From Priestia endophytica DSM 13796 (GTDB lineage: Bacteria > Bacillota > Bacilli > Bacillales > Bacillaceae_H), in the NCBI RefSeq assembly GCF_900115845.1, contig NZ_FOXX01000024.1, positions 1 through 44,422 of the forward strand: a stretch of DNA of 44,422 nucleotides, written 5' to 3'. Below are positions 7,263-16,882 of the stretch, in pieces. The notes below the pieces were generated by a model. That model had not been told where the DNA came from and did not search any database. It worked only from the letters and a program-made list of their open reading frames with translations. The stretch's first letter is position 1, and each line of letters begins with the position of its first letter. The position numbers were made by a program, and so were the translations under genes.

Positions 7263-9026
7263 ATGAAGAGCATCCAGAATCGCCTACTGCTCATGTTACT
7301 AATCTTTATCATTTTACCCTATTTTCTATCTGTCTTTTTTATTTATAGCTATACAAAACATAGCGTAGAGCAGCAAGAGCTGAAAAATAGCCGTGAACAG
7401 CTTCGCGAAAATTCAACAGAGCTTCAACAATATTTCGAGGAAATGATTAACCTTCCTTATATTTTATATCGTGATCCTAAACTATTTCAGATTTTAAATA
7501 ATGAAGTTGAGGACTCAAATTACTTAGAGAAAAGTTTGGAGAACTTCTCATTAATGCGGAATGAGATTCGTCAAATTCAGTTTTATATGGATAAAGATAA
7601 AGAGGCATTAACCGTCTATAATGCAACTGCGAGTGCACGTAAATCTAAGCCCAGTTTCTTACAGAAGCCCTTTATTAAAGAGCTTTATAATTCAAACATA
7701 AAATACGTTATTCAGCCACCACATTCCATCCAAAATTACAATAATTCAGCTATTGTTCCTCAATCTGACAAGACAAAAGTAATTACATTTCATCATAAGA
7801 TTGTGGATGTATTATCTAATGAATTTCTTGGTACAATCTCAATGGATGTGGATTACGAAAGGTATGCACGCATATGTAACAATTTAATTGGTAAAGACCA
7901 AGAATCTGTCTTGCTTATCAACGAAGATAATAAAATTGTCTATGCAAATGATACTGAGCTTATTGGACAAGCGGTTTCGCCTCATTTACAACGAAAAATA
8001 GAGAGAAACGCCGAAACAGGTGATGATATTATCTTAGCTAATACCTTATCTGGACCGCTTGATCGGTGGAAGCTTGTTAAGATTACGCCAAGTCATATCC
8101 TATTCGATGATGCTAGAAAAACTTCCTATACTTTTATTATTGTCGGAATCATTATTGGCTTACTTGGAGTATTCATGATTAGCTTGATTTCATATAAGAT
8201 TACCCATCCACTTAAGCTTCTTACCCAGAAAGTACGAACCATAAAAGGTGGAAATATGAATATTGATTTTAATGATAAAAGAGAAGACGAAATTGGTTAT
8301 CTAGAACTTCATATAAAAGAAATGATGGATCGAATTAATCTCCATATTAATCGGGAATACAAGCTTGAGATTGAGAACAAGGAAAATCGATTAAGAGCCT
8401 TAAAGTCACAAGTGAATCCTCATTTCCTTTTCAACGCTTTACAATCAATAGGTGCGGTTGCTTTAAGATCCAATGCTCCACGCGTTTATCATTTAATTAC
8501 ATCTTTATCTAAGATGATGCGCTATTCAATTAATGCAAACAAGTGGGTCAAAGTTCAAGAAGAAGTAGAATATATCAAAGCTTACCTTACTCTTCAAATG
8601 GAACGCTTTCGGAAAGAAGTTCATTATTCTATTCATATAAGTGATCCTATTTTAAATATGCAAATTCCTAGTATGATTCTTCAGCCGCTTGTTGAAAACT
8701 TTTTTAAACATAGCTATGAAGAAGGTTTCTATGATGCCCCACTGAACATTTATGGAGAAGTGCAGAAATCATTTCTACACCTTGTTGTCGAAAGTTATGG
8801 CGCTAGTACAACGGATGAAGAACTCAAGAGATTGCAGGAAAACATTTATCACTCTTCTCTTAACTCTTCTCAAGGGCACAAACATATCGGTCTAAAAAAT
8901 ATCCATGATCGACTTATTCTAAATTACGGAACACAAGCACATCTAGAAATTGATCGAAACAACGGAGATGGCTTTATTGTTAAAATCGCCATCCCTCTTG
9001 AAGAACAACCTTTAAAAGAAGATTAA
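7263..9026 (+). CDS. Sensor histidine kinase, YesM/LytS-type (His_kinase family), probable sugar/levan sensor
   Basis: A 587-residue membrane kinase. TM1 (about 8-28) and TM2 (about 291-312) flank a large extracellular sensing domain of roughly 260 residues. A HAMP linker follows (about 312-365), with the dimerisation/phospho-acceptor motif VNPHFLFNALQSIG (His387). The ATP-binding region has QPLVENFFKHS (about 474) and GLKNIHDRL near the C-terminus. This architecture is the YesM class, which pairs with AraC-type response regulators and usually senses carbohydrates. It has AGGAGG at the start and is followed 29 bp later by its response regulator. Placement before an orphan sugar-binding lipoprotein and levan enzymes suggests a fructan-related ligand (inference). 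Confidence 0.88.
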   Translation: MKSIQNRLLLMLLIFIILPYFLSVFFIYSYTKHSVEQQELKNSREQLRENSTELQQYFEEMINLPYILYRDPKLFQILNNEVEDSNYLEKSLENFSLMRNEIRQIQFYMDKDKEALTVYNATASARKSKPSFLQKPFIKELYNSNIKYVIQPPHSIQNYNNSAIVPQSDKTKVITFHHKIVDVLSNEFLGTISMDVDYERYARICNNLIGKDQESVLLINEDNKIVYANDTELIGQAVSPHLQRKIERNAETGDDIILANTLSGPLDRWKLVKITPSHILFDDARKTSYTFIIVGIIIGLLGVFMISLISYKITHPLKLLTQKVRTIKGGNMNIDFNDKREDEIGYLELHIKEMMDRINLHINREYKLEIENKENRLRALKSQVNPHFLFNALQSIGAVALRSNAPRVYHLITSLSKMMRYSINANKWVKVQEEVEYIKAYLTLQMERFRKEVHYSIHISDPILNMQIPSMILQPLVENFFKHSYEEGFYDAPLNIYGEVQKSFLHLVVESYGASTTDEELKRLQENIYHSSLNSSQGHKHIGLKNIHDRLILNYGTQAHLEIDRNNGDGFIVKIAIPLEEQPLKED

Positions 9027-9055
9027 TTGATAGATTTTTGTAAGGAGGAAAAAGT

Positions 9056-10228
9056 GTGAAGGCTTTAATTATTGATGATGAAGTGAATGTACGTGAAGTT
9101 ATACGTTATCTAGGTCAATGGGAAAAGTACGGCATTACTGATATTTTAGAAGCGAGTAATGGAGAAGAAGCAAAACATATTATTGAAGCTACAAAACCAG
9201 AAATTATCTTTACAGATATTAAGATGCCTAAAATGAGTGGAATAGAAATGATTGAATGGTTAGATAGTATCTCATATCCAGGTAAAGTAATCTTTGTGAC
9301 TGGATATAACGATTATTCCTTTATGAGACAAGCCATTAAACATCGTAGTTTCGATTATCTATTGAAACCAATTGAAGAAGAACCCTTTAATCATACATTA
9401 GCAGAAGCTGTCCAAGCATGGAAAAACGAGCAAAATTCCCATAGTGGGCAGGAAACACTTGATGAAGACTTCCAAAAGCTCCGTATTGAACAGTTAATAA
9501 CAGATGCATGTATGGGAGAAGCATACAAATCAACAGACATTCTTCCCTATCTTCCTCTTTCTGATCAATATGAGATGGCTTTAATTTCTTTCTATCAAAT
9601 GCATTATGCGGAGCCGTACATTAAAGCCTTATCCGATGAGCTGAAAGAACGAAAGCTAGGAAATGCCTTTTCCCTTCAAAGTGATCGAAACATTTGTGTT
9701 ATCATCACGGTACGCAATGAATGGTTAACAGTTGAAGAATGGATAAGTCAGGAATTTGATATTCCCGTTCGCTTTGTAAGCGGGAGATCGTTATCTTCAT
9801 TATCTCATATCTTAGACGCTTTTCAGTTCTTACAAGAGGCATTAGACAATCACCAGTATCGTTCGATTCATAAGTTGGATGAACTTCACGCTGCTCGTCG
9901 TATGAAAGACATTGTTTCATATGTAGACATGTACTATATGGAAGAATTAAGTTTAGAGAAGCTATCGAACCTGTTTTTCTTTAGTCGAGAGCATATTTCA
10001 CGGAAGTTCAAACAAGAAACAGGATTGCCGCTTTCTAAATATATGACAAAATTAAGAATCCAACGAGCAAAGCAGTGGTTAGAAGATACCGAAGAAACGA
10101 TTTACTCCATTTCTTTACTGCTCGGTTATCAAGATGAAAAATACTTCTCTAAACTGTTTAAAAAAGTAGTTGGATTAACTCCCTTTGAATATAGAAAAGA
10201 AAAAAAACTAACAGTAGTAAGTAGCTAG
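9056..10228 (+). CDS. Response regulator, YesN-type (REC + AraC HTH)
   Basis: A 390-residue protein starting at a GTG with AAGGAGG upstream. Receiver domain (1-120): acidic pocket DD at 7-8, phospho-acceptor Asp54 in FTDIKMPKMSG, Thr in FVTGYND and Lys in YLLKPIEEEP. A variable linker follows, then a C-terminal AraC/XylS double helix-turn-helix (about 285-385) with LSLEKLSNLFFFSREHISRKFK and ISLLLGYQDEKYFSKLFKK. It is the cognate partner of the upstream kinase and a transcriptional activator. Likely targets are sacB and levB, since the sacB promoter has a good -10 but no good -35, the usual picture for an activated promoter (inference). Confidence 0.9.
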   Translation: MKALIIDDEVNVREVIRYLGQWEKYGITDILEASNGEEAKHIIEATKPEIIFTDIKMPKMSGIEMIEWLDSISYPGKVIFVTGYNDYSFMRQAIKHRSFDYLLKPIEEEPFNHTLAEAVQAWKNEQNSHSGQETLDEDFQKLRIEQLITDACMGEAYKSTDILPYLPLSDQYEMALISFYQMHYAEPYIKALSDELKERKLGNAFSLQSDRNICVIITVRNEWLTVEEWISQEFDIPVRFVSGRSLSSLSHILDAFQFLQEALDNHQYRSIHKLDELHAARRMKDIVSYVDMYYMEELSLEKLSNLFFFSREHISRKFKQETGLPLSKYMTKLRIQRAKQWLEDTEETIYSISLLLGYQDEKYFSKLFKKVVGLTPFEYRKEKKLTVVSS

Positions 10229-10259
10229 TTAGACACCGATCGTTTTCAGGAGTGACAAA

Positions 10260-11534
10260 ATGAAAAAAGAGCTATTAAATATATGTTTGATTGGAACGCT
10301 TAGCTTATCTTTATACGGGTGTCAACAAAAGGTTAAGAAAGAGACTCAAGAAGTGAAACAAGATGAGATCACTTTAAGTATTCGAAATCCTAAAGTAGAA
10401 ATCGCGGCTCCGTTTGAAGAAATGGTGCAAGCTTTTGAAAAAGAGCATCCTCATATTAATATAGAAGTTCATACCGTTGGAGGCGCGATCGATGACTTAT
10501 CTGATTTGAAGGCAGAATTAGCTGCTGGTAAAGGACCTGATATTTTTACAAATCAAGGCGGAAAAAGCGCTGAATTGTGGCATGATTATTTAGAAGATTT
10601 ATCAGGAGAACCTTGGGTACCTCAAGCCTTACCAAAAACACTAGCGTCTATAAAATCAGGTGAAAAAGTATACGGTATGCCAATGAATATAGAAGGATAC
10701 GGGTTTATCTACAATAAAGATTTATTTGCAAAAGCAGGCATTCAACAGTTACCGACTACATTAAATGAATTAGAAACAACAGCAGAAAGACTCAAGAAGG
10801 CAGGAATCACTCCTTTTGCTTTAGGTTATTATGAAAAGTGGCAGCTAGGCGATCATTTGATGAATATTGCTTTCCTTCAACAAAAAGATCCAAATGCTTA
10901 TATTACTCAATTAAATAACGGGTCAAAAACGATTACGAATAACCAAAAGTTCAAAGATCTTACCCACCTTTTAGATGTGACACTGAAATACGGAAACAGT
11001 GACCCGCTTGAAACAGATTACACCATGGAAATGGATATATTCTCTAAAGGAGAAGCAGCCATTGCCCTACAAGGAAATTGGATTCAACCGTTAATTGATC
11101 AACGTTCCCCTAATCTGAATGTGGGTATTATGCCTATTCCTCTTAGTAATAATCACGGTGAACAATCATTAATTGTGAACACTCCGAATTACTGGGTCAT
11201 TAATAAACAAACGACCCCGAAAAAAAAACAGGCAGCCAAAAAGTTTCTCGACTGGATGGTATCCTCTAAAGAAGGCCAAGAATTTATGACAAAGCAGTTT
11301 AGATTTATCCCTGCTTTTAAAAACATCCCGTCAAATCAATCGGGCCCATTAGCTACTGAAACACTTCGTTATTATAAAGAAGGCAGAACAGTATCAGCTA
11401 GCACGTTATATTTTCCTGTTGGAGTTAGAGAACAATTCGGCGCTGCTACACAGCAATATGTTGCAAAACGATTAACCCAAACTCAGCTATTAAAAAGATA
11501 TCAATATGCTTGGGAGAGTGCTCAAGGAGAGTAA
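10260..11534 (+). CDS. Extracellular solute-binding lipoprotein, ABC family 1 (orphan)
   Basis: A 424-residue secreted lipoprotein: hydrophobic signal, lipobox LYGC with Cys21, then a charged linker. Family-1 sugar-binding landmarks are the EKEHPHINIEVHTVGG segment, GKGPDIFTNQGG, YGMPMNIEGYGFIYNKDLF and EAAIALQGNWIQPL. Such proteins normally deliver oligosaccharides to an ABC importer, but no permease or ATPase gene is in the window. It starts 32 bp after the response regulator and ends 184 bp before sacB. The location suggests it captures a fructan fragment or fructose and presents it to the kinase, as proposed for LevQ/LevT in the streptococcal LevQRST system. It could also feed a transporter encoded elsewhere. 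Confidence 0.85.
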   Translation: MKKELLNICLIGTLSLSLYGCQQKVKKETQEVKQDEITLSIRNPKVEIAAPFEEMVQAFEKEHPHINIEVHTVGGAIDDLSDLKAELAAGKGPDIFTNQGGKSAELWHDYLEDLSGEPWVPQALPKTLASIKSGEKVYGMPMNIEGYGFIYNKDLFAKAGIQQLPTTLNELETTAERLKKAGITPFALGYYEKWQLGDHLMNIAFLQQKDPNAYITQLNNGSKTITNNQKFKDLTHLLDVTLKYGNSDPLETDYTMEMDIFSKGEAAIALQGNWIQPLIDQRSPNLNVGIMPIPLSNNHGEQSLIVNTPNYWVINKQTTPKKKQAAKKFLDWMVSSKEGQEFMTKQFRFIPAFKNIPSNQSGPLATETLRYYKEGRTVSASTLYFPVGVREQFGAATQQYVAKRLTQTQLLKRYQYAWESAQGE

Positions 11535-11639
11535 GAGATACCTTATTTTCCTTAAGCCTCTCTTTTTTATTTCCTCATATATCAATTCAAGACTAAATTT
11601 CAATCAATATCCTCCATATTCAGCAAGCAAGCACTCCCC

Positions 11640-11645
11640 TATAAT
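11640..11645 (+). promoter_or_regulatory. -10 element of the sacB promoter (activator-dependent?)
   Basis: There is a perfect TATAAT, but the bases 17 upstream do not resemble a -35 box. Just upstream is a tandem AAGC repeat (CAGCAAGCAAGCAC). A strong -10 without a -35 suits activation by the YesN-type regulator. Confidence 0.5.
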
Positions 11646-11661
11646 TTAATTGTTAACACAT

Positions 11662-11693
11662 GGACGGACAAGCAGAAAGGTAATATTCCGTCC
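11662..11693 (+). promoter_or_regulatory. Hairpin in the sacB leader
   Basis: GGACGGA and TCCGTCC form a 7-bp perfect stem with an 18-base loop, between the -10 element and the AGGAGGAAG ribosome-binding site. There is no T tract, so it is not a terminator by itself. It does not look like the B. subtilis RAT/SacY antiterminator site. It may affect mRNA stability or translation. Confidence 0.4.
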
Positions 11694-11718
11694 CCTACCA
11701 CTACATAGGAGGAAGAAT

Positions 11719-13188
11719 ATGAACTTCAAAGGTTTGGCGAAAAAAGCAGGCGTAATTACCCTTAGTACAGCAATTTTAGCAGGAGGAAGCGGAGCAGTTG
11801 CTCATGCAGCACCAAAAGCTGCTCAAGATCATAACGAAGATTATGGATTTTCTCATATGACTCGACTTGATATGAAAAACATGATCAATCAACATGGAAA
11901 TCCAAACTTTACGGTGCCTCAATTCGACGCATCTAAAATCAAAAACATTCCTTCAGCAACGAAAGTTGATGAAAACGGAAATAAAATTGAAATGGATGTT
12001 TGGGATACATGGCCACTACAAAATGCAGATGGTACAGTAGCTGAATACAAAGGTTACAACATTGTGTTTGGTTTAGCTGGAGATCCGAAAAATGCTAGTG
12101 ACACATTTATCTACATGTTCTATAAAAAAGTTGGTGATAATTCACTAGATGCTTGGAAAAATGCTGGTCGCGTGTTTGATGATAGCGATAAATTCAAAGC
12201 AAATGATGAAAACTTAAAAGATCAAGCTGAAGAATGGTCGGGTTCTGCAACATTTACTTCTGATGGAGAAATTCGTTTATTCTATACAAACAGAACAGGC
12301 TTTGATGAAAGCAAAAACCTTTTCGGTAAACAAACGCTCACAACAGCACAAGTAAACGTATCTGAAGTAAAAGACGGCACACTTAACGTCGACGGTGTAG
12401 AAGATCACAAATCAATCTTTGATGGAGACGGATCAATTTACCAACAGGTTGAACAAGCTTTTAGCAAAGGTAAGGTAGATTTTAAAGATAACCACACGCT
12501 TAGAGATCCTCACTATGTTGAAGACAACGGCCATAAATATCTTGTGTTTGAAGCTAATACAGGAAAGGATACAGGCTATCAAGGAGAAGACTCTTTATAC
12601 AACAGAGCTTATTATAGTAAGAGCAATGCCTTCTTCCAAGACGAAAAAAGTAAACTATTACAAAGTCCTAAAAAAGAATATGCTGAATTAGCAAACGGTG
12701 CAATGGGAATCATTGAAATTAATGACGATTATACACTTAAAAAAGTTATGAAACCATTAATCACTTCAAATACAGTAACAGATGAAATTGAGCGTCCAAA
12801 CGTCTTCAAAAAAGATGGAAAATGGTACTTATTCACAAGTAGCCGTGGATCTAAAATGACGATTGATGGCATTGATGATCAAGACATCTATATGCTAGGA
12901 TATGTTTCTAACTCTCTAACAGGCCCTTACAAGCCAATGAACAAAACAGGAATTGTTCTACATCAAGACCTTGACCCGAACGATGTGACTTGGAACTATG
13001 CTCACTATGCAATTCCTCAAAAGAACAGCGACGATGTTGTTGTCACAAGCTATATGACAAACAGAGGCTACTTTGCAGATCATAAATCAACATTTGCTCC
13101 AAGCTTCAAACTTTCTCTTGATGGAAATAAATCTTCTGTTGTAAAAGATAGCATCCTTGAACAAGGACAAATTACAGTTGATAAATAA
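11719..13188 (+). CDS. sacB: Levansucrase (GH68), secreted
   Basis: A 489-residue sucrose:fructan 6-fructosyltransferase. It splits sucrose and polymerises fructose into levan outside the cell. The signal peptide is residues 1-30, with probable cleavage at AHA-AP. Catalytic residues by family motif are the nucleophile Asp96 (VWDTWPLQN), transition-state stabiliser Asp263 (RDPHYVED) and acid/base Glu358 (DEIERPN). TSSRGSKMTIDGI and the YMTNRGYF segment near the C-terminus are also typical. The open frame runs upstream, but ATG 11719 has AGGAGGAAG and begins the signal peptide. It has its own terminator, then levB, the same pair as in B. subtilis. Confidence 0.96.
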   Translation: MNFKGLAKKAGVITLSTAILAGGSGAVAHAAPKAAQDHNEDYGFSHMTRLDMKNMINQHGNPNFTVPQFDASKIKNIPSATKVDENGNKIEMDVWDTWPLQNADGTVAEYKGYNIVFGLAGDPKNASDTFIYMFYKKVGDNSLDAWKNAGRVFDDSDKFKANDENLKDQAEEWSGSATFTSDGEIRLFYTNRTGFDESKNLFGKQTLTTAQVNVSEVKDGTLNVDGVEDHKSIFDGDGSIYQQVEQAFSKGKVDFKDNHTLRDPHYVEDNGHKYLVFEANTGKDTGYQGEDSLYNRAYYSKSNAFFQDEKSKLLQSPKKEYAELANGAMGIIEINDDYTLKKVMKPLITSNTVTDEIERPNVFKKDGKWYLFTSSRGSKMTIDGIDDQDIYMLGYVSNSLTGPYKPMNKTGIVLHQDLDPNDVTWNYAHYAIPQKNSDDVVVTSYMTNRGYFADHKSTFAPSFKLSLDGNKSSVVKDSILEQGQITVDK

Positions 13189-13193
13189 TACAA

Positions 13194-13231
13194 AAGGAAA
13201 ATACCAATACTTATTGGTATTTTCTTTTTAT
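13194..13231 (+). terminator. Terminator after sacB
   Basis: The stem AAAATACCAATA / TTGGTATTTT has a very short loop and is followed by CTTTTTATT. It should reduce but need not abolish read-through to levB, 40 bp further on. Confidence 0.85.
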
Positions 13232-13270
13232 TATCCTATACAACCTAGAATTAAAGCGTGGTGACTCTAT

Positions 13271-14839
13271 ATGACAAAAAGCATACCAAATAAAAAATCA
13301 AAGAAATGGATATTTGTTTCTCTTGTTTGCCTTCTTCTTGCCATTGGTGGGTTTCTAATCAAGCAATCAGAGCCTAAGAAAGAGGATGAACATAAAGTGA
13401 CAGATAAAGAAACGTATCGTGCCAACTATCATTTCACAAGTCCTGATAAGTGGAAAAATGATCCTCAGAAGCCAATCTATCTAGATGGAAAGTATCACTA
13501 TTACTATCTTTATAATGGAGATTATCCTAATGGAAATGGAACAGAATGGCGTCATGCAACCTCTACTGATCTTGTTCATTGGAAAGATGAAAGTGTAGCA
13601 ATACCTAAGTATACAAATAAAAACGGCGATCCATGGTCAGGTTCAGTTGTAGTAGATGCTCAGAATACGGCAGGGTTCGGGAAGAATAGCGTTATTGCCA
13701 TTGTGACCCAACCTTCTGCGAGCGGTCAGCAAGAACAGTTTCTATGGTACAGCAAAGATAGAGGAAAAACGTTCAAATCTTATAGTGATGAGCCTGTTTT
13801 AAAAAATCCTGGTACAAAAGATTTCCGCGATCCAAAAATCATTTGGGATGACGGAGCAAATAAGTGGGTCATGCTTATGGCAGAAGGAACAAAGATTGGA
13901 TTTTATGAATCTGATGATCTAAAAGTTTGGAAGTATACAGGAGGCTTTGAAACAGAAAACATCGGGCTTGTAGAATGTCCTGATCTTTACATGATGCGCG
14001 CAGACGATGGATCAATCAAATGGATTCTTGGAGCAAGCGCAAATGGTAAAGCAGCAGGAAAACCGAATACTTATGCTTATTGGATTGGTGAATACAATGG
14101 AAAAGAATTTGTTCCAGACCAAGAAGAGCCCCAGTGGCTTGACCATGGATTTGATTGGTATGGCGGTGTCACTTTTGAAGATGGACTAAATGACGACAAA
14201 TTAGACCATCGCTATGCCTTAGCATGGATGAACAACTGGGACTATGCAGACAACACGCCTACTGTAAAAGAAGGATTCAATGGGATTGATTCTATCGTTC
14301 GTCGAATAGAGCTGAAAAAGCAAGATGACAACAACTACTACTTAGCATCACAGCCTAATGAAAGCTTGAATGAGTTAACTAAAACTACGGACCAATATGA
14401 AGAGATTAAAGTAGATGGATCAAAAACGCTTGATACTGAAGGAGTTGCTTACAAACTAGAAGCAGATGTTTCATGGGAAGACCTTCACAATGTTGGATTA
14501 CGTCTCCGCGAATCTTCTGATAAAAAGCGACATGTTGACGTTGGTATCTTTGCTGAAGGAGCCTACTCTTATGTAAATCGAGGATTAACAGATCAGCCAG
14601 ATGAGAGTAATCAATATATTGAAAGCAAAGCTCCTTTTGATACAAATAAGAAAGAAGTTCACTTGAAAATACTTGTTGATAAAACGACTGTTGAAGTATT
14701 TATAGATGATGGAAAAGTGGTTCATTCTAGTCAAGTATTTCCTCCTTTAGGGGATGACGGCATAACTCTCTTTTCTGAAGGTGGAACCGCTACTTTTAAA
14801 AATATAGAGATTAAGCATTATCAATCTATATACAAATAG
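13271..14839 (+). CDS. levB: LevB, endolevanase (GH32), membrane-anchored
   Basis: A 522-residue GH32 enzyme. A single N-terminal hydrophobic segment (about 13-31) without a clear cleavage site suggests membrane anchoring. The fructosidase triad is visible: nucleophile Asp64 in KWKNDPQKPIY, Asp187 in FRDPKIIW and acid/base Glu235 in VECPDLYMM. A beta-sandwich C-terminal domain follows (about 370-522). Motifs such as HFTSPDKWKNDPQKPIY and ALAWMNNWDYADNTPT closely resemble B. subtilis LevB, which cuts levan to levanbiose and short oligofructans. It lies 82 bp after sacB, so the cell can make levan and retrieve it. The ribosome-binding site is weak (GTGGTGA). Confidence 0.92.
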   Translation: MTKSIPNKKSKKWIFVSLVCLLLAIGGFLIKQSEPKKEDEHKVTDKETYRANYHFTSPDKWKNDPQKPIYLDGKYHYYYLYNGDYPNGNGTEWRHATSTDLVHWKDESVAIPKYTNKNGDPWSGSVVVDAQNTAGFGKNSVIAIVTQPSASGQQEQFLWYSKDRGKTFKSYSDEPVLKNPGTKDFRDPKIIWDDGANKWVMLMAEGTKIGFYESDDLKVWKYTGGFETENIGLVECPDLYMMRADDGSIKWILGASANGKAAGKPNTYAYWIGEYNGKEFVPDQEEPQWLDHGFDWYGGVTFEDGLNDDKLDHRYALAWMNNWDYADNTPTVKEGFNGIDSIVRRIELKKQDDNNYYLASQPNESLNELTKTTDQYEEIKVDGSKTLDTEGVAYKLEADVSWEDLHNVGLRLRESSDKKRHVDVGIFAEGAYSYVNRGLTDQPDESNQYIESKAPFDTNKKEVHLKILVDKTTVEVFIDDGKVVHSSQVFPPLGDDGITLFSEGGTATFKNIEIKHYQSIYK

Positions 14840-14965
14840 AACGGCAAATGAAAATACACAACGAAGTTATATTGTGGTGATATAAAAGGAACACAATAAT
14901 ATACACTATTCATGAATTAAAAAGGATCTGTTCCCTTACTCTTTTGACAATGAATTTGTAAATTT

Positions 14966-15004
14966 AAAAAGCCCAAAGGCATTTCCTTTGGGCTTTCATT
15001 TTAT
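14966..15004. terminator. Terminator after levB
   Basis: The perfect stem AAAGCCCAAAGG / CCTTTGGGCTTT with loop CATTT is followed by CATTTTATTTT on the plus strand and TTTAAA on the minus strand. It separates levB from the convergent permease gene. Confidence 0.88.
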
Positions 15005-15130
15005 TTTAATCCCCTTAAGTTTCGAAATTCATATATGACTAAAGCAAGTGTTATCTTAAATGTTATTTCAGCATAGCAGTTTCATTTCTCTATTTCAATA
15101 AAGCTAAAGGTCCTAAGACATATTACAAAT

Positions 15131-16507
15131 CTACATGATCCTCTTTTCTCCTGAATCAGCCTTCTGTGCATCAACACGTTTAAATTTTATAATCGAAACT
15201 CCGACTAATATAGCCAAAACAAGAAGGCAGGCAATAATACTTGTCCGATTCTGTTCATTTAATACAAACATGATACAAATAATAATTAAGACTACTGCTG
15301 TAGATGCTGTTACATAAGGGAATCCCCATAATTTGAAGCTTGGTTCTTTAGGATATGATTTACGAAGTTTTAGTTGTGATAAACAAATACTAATCCATAT
15401 TAATGATACGACAAAACCAGGAACCGCCATTAATATAGTAAATACCTGATCTTGTGCAACATACGTAATCATAGAGCCGACGATTAATACAATTGCACTT
15501 AACATTAAACTATATGACGGAACACCGTTTTTGGATACATAAGAGAAAGTCTGGGGAGCTTCCCCTCCTAAAGCTAAAGAATGGAGCATTCGCGTGCAAC
15601 CATATATACCAGAGTTAGCAGCAGATAAGACAGCCGTGATTAAAATAAAATTCATAATATGGGCTGCTCCCTGCAAACCAGACATTGATAATACCTGAAC
15701 AAACGGACTTGATTGATCGCTTATTTCATTCCAAGGGATTAAACCACAAATTATGAGGATTGGCAGCGTATAAAACAAGACAATTCTCCAAATAAAACTT
15801 TTAATAACCTTAGGTAAAATACGTTCAGCATCTTTTGCTTCTGTTATAGTTAATCCAATTAATTCAGAGCCTCCATATGAAAACATTACAATTAACAGTG
15901 CTGAGATTATTGACATTGATCCATTGGGGAAAAAACCTCCATGCTCTGTAAAGTTTTGCAAGTAATTCGACTGGTTGCTTGGGGTAATTCCAAATAGAAT
16001 ACTTGCTCCCAAAACGATGAATACCATAATCATCGCAATCTTAATACCAGCAAACCAAAATTCGAACTCCCCATAATTTTTAACATTCATCATATTAATC
16101 CCAATAATTAAGACTGCACAGCCCAAACTCAATACCCAAAGCGGAATATAAGGAAACCAATACTGAAAAAAGCTCCCTGCTACAATTACTTCAATAACGC
16201 ATACAGAGAGCCACATAAAACAATACAACCAACCTGTTACAAAAGACACCCGCTTACCAAAGGCTAGACGAACAAATCCTTTCATATTGGTATCTGGATA
16301 AGCAATAGCCATCTCTGCTATAGCTCCCATAACAACTAGAAGCAAAATCCCTGCAAACATATAAGTAAAAATAACACCTGGTCCTGCTAACGTTACTGTT
16401 TCAGCACTCCCCTTAAAGATTCCAGTTCCTATTGCTCCCCCCATTGCCATTAAACTTATATGTCGTGGTAGTAGTTTCTTTTGAAGTGGTGAATTGCTTG
16501 ATTCCAT
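15131..16507 (-). CDS. Amino-acid permease (APC superfamily, AAT/GabP-RocE type)
   Basis: A 458-residue membrane protein with about 12 hydrophobic segments. TM1 carries the APC signature ISLMAMGGAIGTGIFKGSAE. Further family features are ETVTLAGPGVIFTYMFAG, the EFEFWFAGIKI segment and YGGSELIGLTITEAKD. These are proton/amino-acid symporters; substrate cannot be deduced from sequence. AAGGGGGAAT precedes the ATG. No T-box motif is present in the upstream region. It lies just beyond the phenylalanine-type catabolic operon on the same strand but after a hairpin, so uptake of the substrate amino acid for that pathway is a reasonable inference. Confidence 0.85.
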   Translation of the reverse strand: MESSNSPLQKKLLPRHISLMAMGGAIGTGIFKGSAETVTLAGPGVIFTYMFAGILLLVVMGAIAEMAIAYPDTNMKGFVRLAFGKRVSFVTGWLYCFMWLSVCVIEVIVAGSFFQYWFPYIPLWVLSLGCAVLIIGINMMNVKNYGEFEFWFAGIKIAMIMVFIVLGASILFGITPSNQSNYLQNFTEHGGFFPNGSMSIISALLIVMFSYGGSELIGLTITEAKDAERILPKVIKSFIWRIVLFYTLPILIICGLIPWNEISDQSSPFVQVLSMSGLQGAAHIMNFILITAVLSAANSGIYGCTRMLHSLALGGEAPQTFSYVSKNGVPSYSLMLSAIVLIVGSMITYVAQDQVFTILMAVPGFVVSLIWISICLSQLKLRKSYPKEPSFKLWGFPYVTASTAVVLIIICIMFVLNEQNRTSIIACLLVLAILVGVSIIKFKRVDAQKADSGEKRIM

Positions 16508-16882
16508 CGCTTATTCCCCCTTGATTCTATTAAATGAATCCCTTTCACTGTGCATTGAGAATGTTTTTTTAAATGAATGATAGTTCTTCTCTTTCTAAGT
16601 ATTAAGTAATGGTTTTTCTTTTCAGTCAAATTTGTTAAAGTCTATTTCCATAGAGGCTCCAATCTATATGAGATTGCAATGAATTCATGACCATTTGCGG
16701 GATACAAACTTTGTTTAACTTAATCTATAATTAATGCCTTTTCGATCATTCGCTACTTTAAGAAAATCTAATTTTTAAGCATATAATAATATTGGCCTTC
16801 TTACTCTCCTACGTTCTCGCTCCTTTCATACATCACCTAATAACAGGGGGAAGCCCCCCTGTTATCTGAATCTGTATTCTCT
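16508..16882 (-). other. 375-bp gap between the E2 gene and the permease
   Basis: No gene is supported. On the minus strand there is a possible permease promoter, TTGACT (16629-16624) and TTAATA (16605-16600) with 18 bases between. The end next to E2 holds the hairpin at 16839-16866. Confidence 0.4.
16839..16866 (-). terminator. GC-rich hairpin ending the dehydrogenase operon
   Basis: ATAACAGGGGG / CCCCCTGTTAT with a very tight loop lies 17 bp past the E2 stop codon. The downstream T-rich tract is short (TTATTAGG), so it may be a partial terminator or a 3'-end stabiliser. Confidence 0.65.

Noticed and set aside
11535-11639. Terminator between the binding lipoprotein and sacB
   Set aside because: Only a weak AGAGA/TCTCT pairing with a long loop before TTTTTT was seen; not strong enough to call.
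16508-16882. T-box riboswitch before the amino-acid permease
   Set aside because: The conserved T-box sequence and antiterminator were looked for and not found.
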